Shown: positions 47,986 through 58,335 of the stretch, piece after piece
Layout: every line of letters begins with the position of its first letter
Position numbering within the stretch: the stretch's first letter is position 1
NCBI GenBank assembly: GCA_026874595.1
Contig: CM049317.1
Location: 59,742,618 to 59,806,617 of the forward strand
DNA: 64,000 bases
DNA from: Sipunculus nudus
Taxonomy: Eukaryota; Annelida; Sipuncula; Golfingiida; Sipunculidae
Direction: 5' to 3'
The notes under the pieces: model-generated
What the model was told of the DNA's origin: nothing
The model's database searches: none
What the model saw: the letters and a program-made list of their open reading frames with translations, nothing else
Translations under genes and position numbers: made by a program

Positions 47986-48374
47986 TGTATCTGTATATCT
48001 TGTTACCGCTACGACTGAAGTAATATATTAAGAATAAAAGATCACACGTCAAAAATACCCTTATAGTGTCTCAACTAAACTTCAGATATAATGCAATTAA
48101 TGATAATATCAGTTTGTTTACTTTTTTAGGATCGTTGGATTTAAACAACAAACCTGAAAAACGTCAGTTTGCTGGAGAATGCAGAAATGGAAGGGAACCA
48201 AAGTACCGCTATGCTCGCACTACTCCCTCCTGTAATCGCATGATGTACTGTCCCCAGCCAAACAGGTTCGAATCTTGTTATCGTAACCATTACCATGGTA
48301 ACGACTTCTACCGATGCCTTTGCTGCAGGGAGCACAAGACGCCCAACGATTGTATCGGCTGCTTCATCATTTAA
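41112..48374 (+). CDS. Secreted BRICHOS-domain precursor with Cys-rich C-terminal peptide (five coding exons)
   Basis: Coding exons 41112-41180, 41931-42071, 43195-43305, 47704-47881 and 48130-48374 join to 744 nt, i.e. 247 residues. All introns are GT-AG, phase 0 except the last (phase 1). Residues 1-20: hydrophobic signal peptide ending VTYGA. Residues about 42-158: BRICHOS-like, with VVYIHVPGHRDL, VMYEFDTG, KRCYMSNFD and IKDKSILSPLMKKAIGGFPL, which lines up with the KD-S-L...CG-P-IF end of chondromodulin-type domains. Lys177-Arg178 precedes Gln179, a likely convertase cut leaving 69 residues with Cys at 184, 201, 207, 216, 229, 231, 232, 241 and 244 and net charge near +5. BRICHOS proteins are secretory-pathway precursors whose domain chaperones a released C-terminal part. 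The released part's role is unknown: host-defence peptide, hormone or matrix factor are all possible. Confidence 0.85.
41243..41675. mobile_element. hAT-type MITE in intron 2
   Basis: A 433-bp element with terminal TAGGGCTGAAA and TTTCAGCCCTA, flanked by a perfect 8-bp duplication CTTGCATG (41235-41242 and 41676-41683), the hAT signature. GAGTACTCGAGTCC words are repeated near both ends. There is no coding capacity. Confidence 0.92.
41931..42071 (+). CDS. Coding exon 2: propeptide and start of BRICHOS domain
   Basis: Encodes residues 24-70, from HHSMTISEEG to VMYEFDT. Acceptor TTCTTTGTAG, donor ACG|GTAAGT. The usual Tyr-Asp-Phe/Tyr of BRICHOS domains is Tyr-Glu-Phe here (Glu67). The last 19 bases of this exon plus the first bases of the intron are the seed of the tandem array that follows. 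Confidence 0.85.
42052..42400 (+). repeat. Tandem array of exon-intron junction copies (about 32 bp unit)
   Basis: The exon 2 end plus donor (ATGTACGAGTTTGATACG|GTAAGTAC) is followed by about nine degenerate copies, such as ATGTACGAGTTTGTCACGGT and TGTTTAAGTTTGACACGGTA. GT dinucleotides at matching places fall at 42072, 42103, 42136, 42168, 42200, 42232, 42271, 42305, 42337 and 42369, a spacing of 31-39 bp. Isolated relatives lie near 42700 and 42735-42785. Several copies keep a GGTAAGA donor. Reading past the true donor meets TAA at 42105-42107. Confidence 0.9.
43137..43154 (+). repeat. C18 run before the exon 3 acceptor
   Basis: A homopolymer of about 18 cytosines forms part of the pyrimidine-rich region about 40 bp upstream of acceptor TTTGTCACAG (43194). 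Length changes could affect splicing of exon 3; that is inference. Confidence 0.8.
43195..43305 (+). CDS. Coding exon 3: BRICHOS first-cysteine segment
   Basis: Encodes residues 71-107, including LRCTPSIKRCYMSNFD. Cys83 (in KRCY) fits the first conserved BRICHOS cysteine. Cys76, seven residues earlier, is extra. Donor GCG|GTTAGT. Confidence 0.85.
43306..47703 (+). other. Intron 4 of the BRICHOS gene with repeats
   Basis: A 4.4-kb phase-0 intron. It starts with a family C head (GACCCATGGGTCACTG near 43487) and ends with a family C tail (GACGGACG tract and ACGACTATAGCTCAG, about 47400-47500). Between these lie the Tigger-type MITE and degenerate direct repeats: CATCACATT...CAGATGTA phrases near 43987, 45776 and 46253, and GTTACCCA..CAGGGCT..GTGG blocks near 45925 and 46705. 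The acceptor TTTTTCAAG is weaker than the others. Confidence 0.65.
44589..45714. mobile_element. Tigger/pogo-type MITE in intron 4
   Basis: Ends CAGTCGAACCTCTATAA and, reversed, CAGTGGAACCTCTCTTAG, flanked by TA at 44587-44588 and 45715-45716. Repeated GTGCCCACTTTATAGAGG words follow the right TIR, and their complements the left. The CAGTNGAACC-TATAA start is the hallmark of Tigger-like elements. The 1.1-kb interior encodes nothing recognisable. Confidence 0.85.
47704..47881 (+). CDS. Coding exon 4: BRICHOS C-terminal half
   Basis: Encodes residues 108-166 plus the first base of codon 167. Includes KRHHSPRTEEKLENDVRQDM and IKDKSILSPLMKKAIGGFPL. The second conserved BRICHOS cysteine, usually before G-x-x-P, is Ile147 here. 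Donor GAAG|GTAATT. Confidence 0.83.
47951..47982. repeat. (TA)n microsatellite in intron 5
   Basis: Short TA tract in the 248-bp last intron. Confidence 0.9.
48130..48374 (+). CDS. Coding exon 5: processing site and Cys-rich cationic peptide
   Basis: Encodes the rest of codon 167 and residues 168-247. NNKPEKR|QFAGEC places a Lys-Arg cleavage site before a Gln that could cyclise. The downstream 69 residues have nine Cys, including a CLCC cluster (229-232), many Arg/Tyr/Asn, and the end IGCFII. An odd cysteine count means one is free, bonds with the BRICHOS part, or makes a dimer. Acceptor TTTTTTAG. Confidence 0.87.
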
Positions 48375-48590
48375 TTAACCTACTCATCAGTGAAGACGAA
48401 CATCATCCAGATTTCTGTTTGATGTGCAACTCATTGAAACAACTTCAAGACATTCCATTTTGACGACCACACGGTAAAAGGAAACCCCCTATGAACGTTT
48501 ACTGATGACCAAATAATCACTTGTCCAAAGTGAGTTTACAGTACAGGAGATATAATGGCCACCTTTGGCGGTCGCTTTACCTAGGTTTTA

Positions 48591-48591
<1 letters not shown>

Positions 48592-48646
<55 letters not shown>
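48592..48646. repeat. (TA)n microsatellite in the 3' region
   Basis: TA tract immediately after a short ACCTAGGTTTTACTGTA text that looks like the end of a Tigger-type element read in reverse (CAGTAAAACCT). Confidence 0.9.
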
Positions 48647-48648
<2 letters not shown>

Positions 48649-48683
48649 CTCTTTTTACAGATTTCTACACTTTATATTATGCG

Positions 48684-48689
48684 AATAAA
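48684..48689 (+). terminator. Poly(A) signal AATAAA, BRICHOS gene
   Basis: The first canonical AATAAA after the stop, about 310 bp downstream. The (TA)n tract would then lie in the 3' UTR. Tentative. Confidence 0.45.
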
Positions 48690-48791
48690 TGAATTGCAAT
48701 CTAAACTGACCAGTCTGTTTTGTCTATCGAAAGAAGTTTCTTTTTTACAGTAGAAATGTTTTCTCTAAATATATTTCACACACATATGTAC

Positions 48792-48796
<5 letters not shown>

Positions 48797-48842
<46 letters not shown>
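48797..48842. repeat. (TA)n microsatellite
   Basis: Pure TA dinucleotide tract. Confidence 0.93.
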
Positions 48843-48845
<3 letters not shown>

Positions 48846-49329
48846 AATATACTTTTATCTACAGATATTTGTCGGTTATAAATATGTGGGATTGGTTATA
48901 TTTCGATTATGTTTCAAATTGAAGCCAAGATCTGGTATATATTGAAAAATTATCACCTCAGAAAAAATGTCATGTTGTGTTCATTCGGGCTGTTTGGTAA
49001 ATTATGGATATTGTACTACAACCATCCAATACTTTCTAAAACATCGCAAAGATAACTAAAAGGTAATTGTCTTATCTTACGTCGCCTAAAATGTCTCTTA
49101 CGGTTCTCTTAAGGGTCAATCTCAAGAAGTTGATGGAGAACAGCACTTTAAGTGACGTCAGCAGTTATTGCAGGCTTTCCCAAAATTTACTCAAAACCAA
49201 CGTGGTTTTCGCATTTCCAGTTAGCTAGTAAAAAGATGGCCTAATGCCCCGATTTGATCCGTCTTAATATGATAAGGTCCTTGCATATGTTGAGCCCGAT
49301 GGCCTTTAGAACAGTTTCAATACAACCCT

Positions 49330-49450
49330 GAGACTACCGTAGGCGTAGATCCCAGGGGGATGGGGGTATATATACCCCCCCCCCCCATATTTGACAAGGG
49401 GGGGGGGGGGGGGTTGCCCATTGTATTAAACCCCCAATGTTTTGATTGTG
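49330..49450. repeat. C-run / G-run inverted repeat
   Basis: About 13 cytosines, the spacer ATATTTGACAA, then about 17 guanines, with further GGGGGATGGGGG and CCCCC on the flanks. It can form a hairpin, and runs of this type often mark ends of small hAT-like elements. Length is likely unreliable in assemblies. Confidence 0.7.
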
Positions 49451-50435
49451 TGTGGTATAAAATGGGGACTTTCACACTTTAAAACCCTGCCACAGAATTC
49501 ATAATTAAAATGGCATGTCTTCAGTTTTTGCAACCAAAATGCTTGGATTTTAAAAATTGGAAGAGGAAATCTTATAAATATGCTGAAAGAAACATAAATC
49601 AGTAAGTTGCCACATTAGTCAGCCAGGGTTGGTCACCTTTGGCTTAACAACGCCTACAAACCGAACATGCCTGAACTAAATCAAAGAACGAGACCAATCA
49701 TTTTGTAAATCTTTGAACCCTTTGCATGCCGGTGAGCATTATCATAGACAAATTGTAAACCCATCATCTAATAAGCAAACACAAAAGATCACATGCTTTA
49801 CACAGTCAAAGGTGGAGGAAATGTGCTCACTTAATAAGTGTAGCATATTTCTTCCTAAGATATGTATTCAACAAATTTATAAAATGACTCAATGTATAAA
49901 CAACTTTAAAAATCATCCTCCTGAAAAGTTAACATAAATTACCCATAAATCAAAAGGGTTTTCTAATGTGATTTCTTAGATAATATGTGAAGTGATGTGA
50001 AAGATCTTGAAATATTTTGCGATGTCTTATGGGTTTACCAAATTAGAAATAACATAATATTGGTGACAGAATTATTTGGATAGCACAGGAATATCTGGTA
50101 CCAATAGGCTAAGCTATGCACTTCTGCCCTCAGATCTTGTACCTACAAGTCACATTTTCACACTGAGGGTCGTGTACACTAACATCAGTTATTTTATGTC
50201 AAACCGACGCATTTTTAAGTTTGATAGGTATATATCTGTTAACTTACTTGTAATGAGGAACATTATTATGTGAAAATAACATTTATGTTTTAACATATTT
50301 TACGCTTTGTCTGCATGTGACAAACGGTTTCATATTTACCTTTAAATTAATGAATTTCTCTATGTTTAAATATCAATAATGTATCGATAATTGGTCACCC
50401 AACTTTTGTTTGTAAGCGAAATTCAACAGATAACC
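49451..50435. other. Gene-free stretch
   Basis: No coding signal or repeat structure recognised. Confidence 0.5.
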
Positions 50436-50439
50436 ATAA

Positions 50440-51715
50440 TGATATCAACAAGTGACCCATGGGTCATGATGCAGCATACTGGCATGATCACAACATGTCC
50501 TTGCACAGGCAACTAATTAAGGTAATGTAGGTGGAATCATAGATCATGTATATTAGCTACATTTTTAAAAAGCTTATAAAAATCATTCTTGTCAATATTA
50601 ACCATAGATAACCTGAAATCTAAATGTCTAGAGGCATGATGTAATGGATGCAGATAAACTGTTGCCAGGCTGGATGTATCTGCTTCACACAGCTAACATA
50701 TATGGTAAAATGACTCAATTCAATCTTTATAATTCAGCCAAAATTCATTCTTTGGAACCATAAAAGACAATTATTATATAAGAATTATTCAGGGGATTAT
50801 TCTTGTAAAATATTAAACAAATTGGCCTCAGTGGCGTCAGTCAAGAAACGTTTTACAGGTTTATAAATCATATGGGAAAATACAGCAAAATGGCTAAGTT
50901 AAGCTTCCCATAACTCAGCCAAAAATCACTGAACCAAAACCATTTGAACAAACTTGAATTATATACATCTAAGGATACTTAATGTGTGAGATTTAAGAAT
51001 TATGCCCAGTGATTCTTGAGAAGAAGATCTCATGTAGCCACTGAGCTAAAATGCGCTGTTACGGCATATGACTAAATTTAGCTTCCCATAACTCAGCAAA
51101 AAAGTCACTGAACTGAGACAATTTGAACAAACTTCAGAAAGCACTACCCTAAGATCATTTCTGTGCGATATTAAACAATTTGGCCATATGGTTTCAGAGA
51201 AGAAGTTTTTTGTAGCCGTCAGCTTGATACGGGCACTGATGACCCCCGCACAAAAAAGGCCGATGCAATGCAGGTGGCGCCACCAATACCTCAATTTCAG
51301 ATAAGACTCATGTGACCAACATTGGCATAAAATTTGGTGATGATAGCTCCAGCCGTTTCACAGAATGTAATTTTAGTATGCTTTTTTGGACAGATTACTA
51401 AGTTCAACTTCCTGTAACTCGGCCAAAAATCACCGAACTTAAACCATTTGAACAAAATTGAGAAAGATTGTTCCAGGAATCATTTCTGTTAAATATTGGA
51501 CAATTTTGCTAAACAATTTCGGAGGAGAAGATTTTTAAAGCTTTTAAAAAATAAGCAAAATCCGATAGAATTTTTTAGTTGACTAATTTTTTGCATAAAA
51601 TTTCGTGATGCTAACTCTTGCCGTTTTCAAGATAGAATGGGTTAACGTACAGACGACGGACGCCAGACGACAGACGACGGACGCCGGACGACGCCACACC
51701 ATCGCATAAGCTCAC
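50440..51715 (+). repeat. Dispersed repeat family C relative with internal repeats
   Basis: Begins GACCCATGGGTCATGATGCA. A unit with CTTCCCATAACTCAGCCAAA and ACCATTTGAACAAA repeats near 50725, 50905, 51080 and 51410. It ends with GACGACGGACGCCAGACGAC tracts at about 51650-51700. Similar layout to 32330-33745. Confidence 0.7.
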
Positions 51716-51724
51716 AGGTTCGCT

Positions 51725-53050
51725 AAAAATACAGGTGGCACCATCAGTCTGCAGAAACTGATGCAACATTCCATGACAAATATCCACGCAAAGAATCATG
51801 GTGATCAATGTATAAGTTGTTAAGATACTTGAGCTTTTGTGTCAAATTTTTCATTTTTCTCGGGATGGGGGGGGGGGGTACTTCGGAGCCCCATAGCTTG
51901 AAGAATATTGGTTACAGAGACCTAATTCCCGGTTTCAATGGAGACTTTTCATGGACCTTTCTGGATGTTAAGTAAGAAGATTCAAGGTCCAGCGGTTACG
52001 AATTGTGCCCTGTTAACAGATGACCACATCTTTTAAGGTCTCAAAAATCGTAAAAAACATCGAAAAAATACATGTGGCGCCACCAGTCTGAAGAAAATGA
52101 TAAAACACTCCATGATCAATATTTGTGCACAGAATCATGGTGATCAATGCATTAGTTGTTCAGATACTTGAGCTTTTGTATCAATTTTTTTATTATTCTG
52201 GGGGGGGGGGGTACTTCAGAGCCCCATAGCTTGAAAAATATGGGTAACAGAGACCCAATACCAGGTTTCCAAGGAGATTTTTCATGAACCTCCCTTGATG
52301 TAAAGTTAGAAGATTCCAGGTCCAGCGGTTACGATTTGTGCCTGGCTAACGGACGGACGGACAGACGGACAGACAGACTGACGGCAAGACAGACAGACGG
52401 ACGGACGACGGACAAAGAGTAATTGCTAAAGCTCAGATGACTCAGAGATATTTAATAGGCCTCCCTGCATGTCAAGATAAAAGATTCTAGATCCAGTCGT
52501 TACGATTTGTTCCCTGTTAACAGATGACCGCATCTTTTAAGGTCTCAAAAATAGAGAAAAATCGTATAAAATCGATAAATTACAGGTGGCACCACCAGTC
52601 TGCAAAAACTGATGCAACACTCAATGATCAATATCAATGCAAAGAATCATTGTGATCAATGCATTAGTTATTCAGATTCTTCAGCTTTTGTATCAAATTT
52701 TCTATTATTCTGGGGGGGGGGGGGTCCTTCGAAGCCCCATAGCTCGCAGAAGATGGATAACAAAGACCTAATTCCAGGTTTCCAAGGAGACATTTTATGG
52801 GCATCCCTGCATTTCAAGATATAAGATTCTAGGTCCAGTCGTTATGATTTGTGCCTGCTAATAGATGACCGCATCTTTTAAGGTCTCAAAAACAGAGAAA
52901 AAAATTGTTAAAAAATTTGGAAAAAAAAGGTAGCGCCACCAGTCTGCAAAAACTGATGCAACACTCCATGATCAATATCCATGCAAAGAATAATGGTGAT
53001 CAAAGAACTAGTTGTTCAGATATTCATGGCGATCAGTATGGCTATTATTA
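51725..53050 (+). repeat. Tandem repeat of about 345 bp, four units
   Basis: Units start at ACAGGTGGC.CCA-type text near 51731, 52073, 52584 and 52929 and contain GAATCATGGTGATCAATG, AGATACTTGAGCTTTTGT, a G-run of 9-12, and GCCCCATAGCTTG. Unit 2 to 3 is longer because a GACGGACGGACAGACGG tail sits at about 52350-52410. Related text is at 33370-33740. Confidence 0.85.
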
Positions 53051-54275
53051 CGAAATTTGATCTTCTTTATTTATTGAATTAATAATGACAATTAAAAGGT
53101 CCTTGACATGATGGTCTTAATGAAATCTCAGTAGGAAGTGCCCGAATCTGAAGTCAAAATTTTCTCCGTTTAATGTTGTGAATTGTGCCCGTGTAACGTC
53201 CCGACGACACGACAAAGGAAAGAGCCATCGTTATTGCCAAGCATATCTGAAAGTTAGCTCAGTAAAACAAAAGTCAAAAACCAAAACAATCTCACTACCA
53301 GTAATAAAATTATTAAAGCCCAAGTTTCCATGTGTTTTAATCATATACGGTAATCATTCATTATCTTACAAATATGTCATATTCAGTGGCAATGAGTATG
53401 TTCATTTTAATCAAAATTTTTCTAAAAGTATTCATCAAATTGCAACTTTGAAAAAAAAACTTCCAGCTTCAAGGGGCGGGGGCACATCCCCCTCAGACAC
53501 CTCCCTTTTCGCGCTAGCGTGAATTATGGTGCTGTCGCGCCAGTCATACCCCCCAATGAAAACAACCTTTCTACGCCACTGCAGACTACACATCACCCCG
53601 TGAAGAGGGATAGCAGGTGTAACACTGTTATAATTACCGTTTTTCAGCCTGATGACCTGTTCAACTGAACTGCCAGTCAGTGTATCCTCTTAAGTGAGGA
53701 ATGTTCTCTCCTTTTCACCATGTTAGCAGTCAAATTATAATACATACCCGATGGCTGAAATAAACGTGACCATTTGCGTGTAGGCAGTGGCTTAGTTACA
53801 TAACTCGGCCTTGATAAGAGATACCAGTGGGGATAATTTTAGTTCATTTAAGCTATGAGTTAAGCGCCATCTCTCGCTTAAAAGGGGAACCATTTTTTAT
53901 TTGAAAAGCTAAATTTAATGTGAAGTGGGGCTGCCGCCCCAAAAGTCCCTCTCAGGTGGGGAACCTAGGTTCCCCAGGCCCCACCTGTTATATAACTCAA
54001 GGTATGGGCAAAATCAATTATTGTGTAATTTCTCAGGAAAATATGATCAACCGGCCTTTGTAAAGAAAAAAGGACACTGATTTTATGGATTATAGAAAAG
54101 CAAAATCAAAATTGAAAGAAATTTTTAAATTGAATAAGAAAAAAATATAATTTTTCATTTGTAATGGACCTACAAAAATGTAGAACTTTAAATGATTTGC
54201 TTAAGAAGATTAAAACATCAAAGAAAATGAATGTTAACAGTAACATTACAAAAGATATTTGTTTAAATATTTTGT
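53051..54275. other. Gene-free stretch
   Basis: A short open frame at 53178-53522 has no recognisable domain. GGGGCGGGGGCACATCC to CTACGCCACTGC (about 53470-53583) looks like the tail of a small element. Confidence 0.45.
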
Positions 54276-56920
54276 TTGTTTACAGAGAATTTTAATTCTT
54301 TAGATAAGGACTTTGAAAAGTACATTGATGACTATAACTTTCAGGTTGAATACTCGGATGAACTCGAAGATAGTATTGATATGGATATTGACCAGGGGGA
54401 AATAAAAGAAAAATATATTAGATATCAAAAGTTGGAAAGCTCCTGGACCAGATGGGATCACGGTCGAATTACTGAAAGTTAATGAAACACTATTAGTACC
54501 ATTATCAGAATAATAATATTACTTCAATACTTATTATTCCAGAGGTGATTTCCAGCAGAATGGACTTAAGCCACTATATTTCCATTATATAAAAAGGGTT
54601 CCATCAATGATCCAAATAATTACAGAGGTAAGTTATTAACAAAAATTCTGAATGAAAGATTAATTTAAACGGCAAAGGTAAACTGTTTATTTCTTGAAGA
54701 ACAGGCAGTTTACAGACGACAACAGTAAAGTAAACATATTATCTGTCATACTGTCTTTAATTGAAACATACCTAAGAAAGAAGGAAGATATTTTTTTTGC
54801 AATCTTAACTGACTTTGCAAAAGCATTTGATTGTTAACAACACAAAAGACTATTTTATGTACTCTATAAGTATAACATTTAAACGGGTAAAATGTTAAAT
54901 ATAATAAAATCCATATATGCTAAATTTCAATCTTGTGATGGACTTTCAGAATATTTTTCATGTTACATCGGAGTGAGACAGGGCTGTATGATAATCCCCT
55001 TTTTATAACTCTTTATATGAATGAATTGTATTATATAATGCAGGAATTGAATGAAGGTATATCTGTAGACCAGGAAACACAACTTTTAACAATGTTAATG
55101 TTAGCTGATGATATTGTTTGTTTTGGAGACACAGTTTGGAGATTACAGAATAAAATTGATATACTGGAATATTGTTATGACCGATATGGAATAAAGGTAA
55201 ACACAGATAAAACTGAAGTTGTTGTATTCATAAATAGCGGAATGTTAAAAAAACATTTGAGAAATGGCATTATAAAGGAACAAAGCCATTTCGTAGGGCT
55301 ATTTACTTCTTGTCAAAAGTGGACAGGAATGGAAAAGCGATTAGTGTGTCAAGCAAATTGAACTGTTTTATTGATAAGAAACTTAATTTCTGAAAATAAA
55401 TACATGAGTGTTAAAGAATCATTCTCTTTGTTTGATCAAATGGTTGTACAGGTCTATACCTTCATATGGCTTCAAAATGTGGGGATACAAAAAGCAGGAT
55501 AAAATATATAACAGGTTCACAACAAATTTTGTAAATATATACTTGGGATAAACTCTTCTTAACCAAATGCTGCAGCACTTCGTGAGTGTGGAAGATTTTC
55601 TCTAAAAGGCAGATTAATATTAAAATGTATTTCTTATCGGGTCGAGTTACTTAGAATGCTAGATTATAGATATCCTAAGTGTTTATATTATAAATGATAT
55701 AGGCTACCGAAGTAGGAAGAATACGAGGGCAACAAGGCTTAACATATATTATTTTCTTTTGGGTTTGGGTATACATGGATACTTAAAGATGTGGGTGATA
55801 AAAATATATTTTTGTCATTTTTCAAACAAAGGATACATGATAACGAAAGGCTAGAATTGACAGCTTACATAGAAAGTAATGGAAGAATGAAAACATGCTT
55901 TCTTATCGTTATATATTTATCACATAATTTAGAAACAGAAGTTGGTCGACACAAGAAAATAGCCCTGGAAGAAAGATGTATTTTTTTTCTTAGTCATGGA
56001 GAATCTTTTATTGAAAATGAGTACCATTTGTTATTAAATGTCTTTTAAATGTTTCATTAAGAGAAAATATCTTTCTGAAGTCAATGATATGCCTTTCATC
56101 TTATTAACGTCTGCAACAAATTCTCTCATAATTAATAAGCAAGCAGTATTTATATATCTTGCATTTGTTCAAAGAGTGTTTTCTAGATGATAGCAAGAAC
56201 TAGTAACGATACATATTTTCCATGTATTATTTGTTTTTTTATCTTGTCATAAAACTTTGTATCCTATGAAATTACCATTGATTTTAATCTTAAAAAAAAA
56301 ATAAAAACACCTAAGAGTTTGTATTATCTATACTCTTAAGATGATATTGATATAATCATACTAGTGAATCAGTAATATTGTTTCTGCTTAATTTTTGTTT
56401 AATTTGTTATCCATGTATTTCACATGGACTCTTTGTCAGTGAAATGTTATAATATTTTCAATATATATGTATGGAAACTATTATCATGACATATTTAAAG
56501 TATATAATCCTTATCTGTAATAATCATTATTCGTTTAATAGTACTATTTCTTATAATTATTTCGGTTGAATATTTATTTATTGACACACATCTTAAATTA
56601 ATTGTATTTAGCAAAGATGTCAGGGAACACATTAATTTTTTGTATTGCATACTTACTTTGCATATTGCAGTAATATATCGCTAGTTATCTTATTATACTT
56701 TATATTTATACACTTGTTATTTCTGTTAATATTTTGTAATCAATAACTGTGTTTTGTTGAAAATTTTTTACATTTTATTGTTTATTTATTATAACGCTAT
56801 TATTTATTCAATATTTATCATGATTTTTCACGTGATTGTGTTTTATATATGTATATGTTGGATCTATGGGCCGGAGGCCTCAATTTCCAGAATAAAGATT
56901 TACCGGTATTATTATTATAA
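54276..56920 (+). pseudogene. Decayed non-LTR retrotransposon (LINE), ORF2 and 3' end
   Basis: Reverse-transcriptase blocks appear in order but in changing frames. WKAPGPDGITVELLK is near 54440-54480, KKGSINDPNNYRGKLLTKIL near 54590-54655, an EKAFD-like block near 54800, VRQGC near 54973, and the LADDIVCFGDT active-site block near 55106-55135 (canonical Phe/Tyr-Ala-Asp-Asp here Leu-Ala-Asp-Asp). The ORF2 C-terminal part is at 55791-56190 (LETEVGRHKKIALEERC, then ENEYHLLL). A GGCCGGAGGCCTCAATTTCC tail ends in an AATAAAG and TATTATTATTATAA. Several frameshifts and stops; no endonuclease seen, so it is 5' truncated. Clade not assigned. Confidence 0.85.
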
Positions 56921-57071
56921 AGAAACAACTTATTGCGACACCCGTTTTGACCAAGCGGGCATGTAGGGAAAATTATTAACAAGTGCAGAAATGAAACAGC
57001 CAAGTTGACGCCAATCAGGTTTTAACTTAATACTGGTTGCACATGACGGGAAATGCCGAACAGACTCCTTA

Positions 57072-57617
57072 AGCCCCGGTCACAACCCACCGTTCATGCT
57101 TTTAGTCCGTACGTTTTTTGGGGAGGCCACGGCCGCCACGTTTTCCTGAAAACGACGGGAAGAAGTGGCAAGATTAGGGAGGAAGTGCGTCAACGCACGG
57201 TTGCGCAAGGTGTAAGTACGTGGCCCGTGAGCGTTTGCGTGCATCGTACGATGCGCACGTGGTGAGTTGTACGTGCTTACTACGTGCTTGTAAGGTACGA
57301 TCTCCCTGCGATTGCCACGTTGTCGTTCGGAGGCAGTACTTACACGTGCTGCTCACGTACGGTGCCCTTACTCGCATGTTGTAAGTGCGTGCAAGTGCGA
57401 TGAACGTGAGTTTTTCCGCCCGATGTCGGGGGGAATCCGTAGCCCGAACGCAGCGAACGTTCCTCCTGCACTAAAAGTCCTACGGCGTGTCTGCGTGCTC
57501 CCAAATCCGTACTGAGGCGGTAGGCCCTACTCACCATGTACGGATCCCCAAGTTTTGCCCACGTTTTTGCAAGTAGACAGCACGCACTTGCAAGTACGGC
57601 GGGTTGGGACCACGGCT
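57072..57617. mobile_element. Harbinger-type MITE, CGTACG/ACGTGC-rich
   Basis: TIRs AGCCCCGGTCACAACCCACC and its near complement at the right end (GGCGGGTTGGGACCACGGCT), flanked by TTA at 57069-57071 and 57618-57620. The interior is packed with TACGTGC, CGTACG and AAGTGCG words in both orientations and has unusually many CpGs. Open frames here are by-products of this composition. Confidence 0.88.
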
Positions 57618-57769
57618 TTAGGAAGAACTAGAGGTATGTTGGCTGAGAATTACAAAGCGCCATCTTTTATCGTCAACAAAACACACAATACAGGAGCGCC
57701 ATCTGTCTTTAGTGACCGACGTTAAAAGCTATCGTCGGCCAGCGTAGGGCGCCTTACCATGTGGGACAT

Positions 57770-58335
57770 CAAATTTGGATCGGCACTTGTTGACCTTCTT
57801 CTATTGGGCGTCCTTCCCAGAATCGAACCTTTCAATTGTCTTTGAGATCACTTTTCATCTGGGCCGATGCTTTCTTTTACATGACAAAGTCCTCCATTGT
57901 ATATTCTATTATGACAAGCGAAGTTTTCCCGCCTTGCTTGGTTAGCGATGTCTTCGAATATACGAGTATTTTATTTCTGACCTGTCTGGAGTAGCATCTA
58001 AATATCAAGTGTCGTTGTTTTTCAGGGTCACGTTTGCCGGTTCTGTGTGCCATTTCAATCACTTTCTTTGCCTCTGTTACAGTACACTCCGCACTCAGTA
58101 GGCCTAGTTTCATTTAGGACACAATTTTAGCCATTATTCCGTCACAGTCCTCGTGTTTTTGCTGCTGGTATTCCTACAAACCTCAAACTGAATTCCCTTG
58201 TATATCGTTTTATATTCAGGATCTGATTTATAAAAATATTCTTTTATACAGTTTTCTCTCATATGCTCCCAGCTCATCATTCTCTTTCAGCATCTGTTGT
58301 ATATGCTTCATCTTATCCATCGTTTCACTGAGAGT
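57770..58335 (-). pseudogene. LINE ORF1 relic (L1-type RNA-binding protein)
   Basis: On the minus strand: a helical MDKMKHIQQMLKENDELG segment, then IQFEGLQEY-like text, then VIEMAHRTGKRDPEKQRHLI and VRNKILVYSK, and a degraded KVRFWEGRPIEEG. This is the order of the L1-type ORF1p RRM and C-terminal domains (the AHRTG-K and R...VRNKIL motifs). The longest open piece is 57877-58113, with stops before and after. It abuts the satellite at 58336. Confidence 0.75.

Noticed and set aside
53178-53522. A 114-residue open frame as a small gene
   Set aside because: Lys/Ser-rich without any domain; its end reads through a C-rich element tail, and no promoter or splice site supports it.
57053-57537. Four Arg/Val/His-rich open frames as genes
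   Set aside because: By-products of the CpG-rich repeated words in the Harbinger-type MITE.
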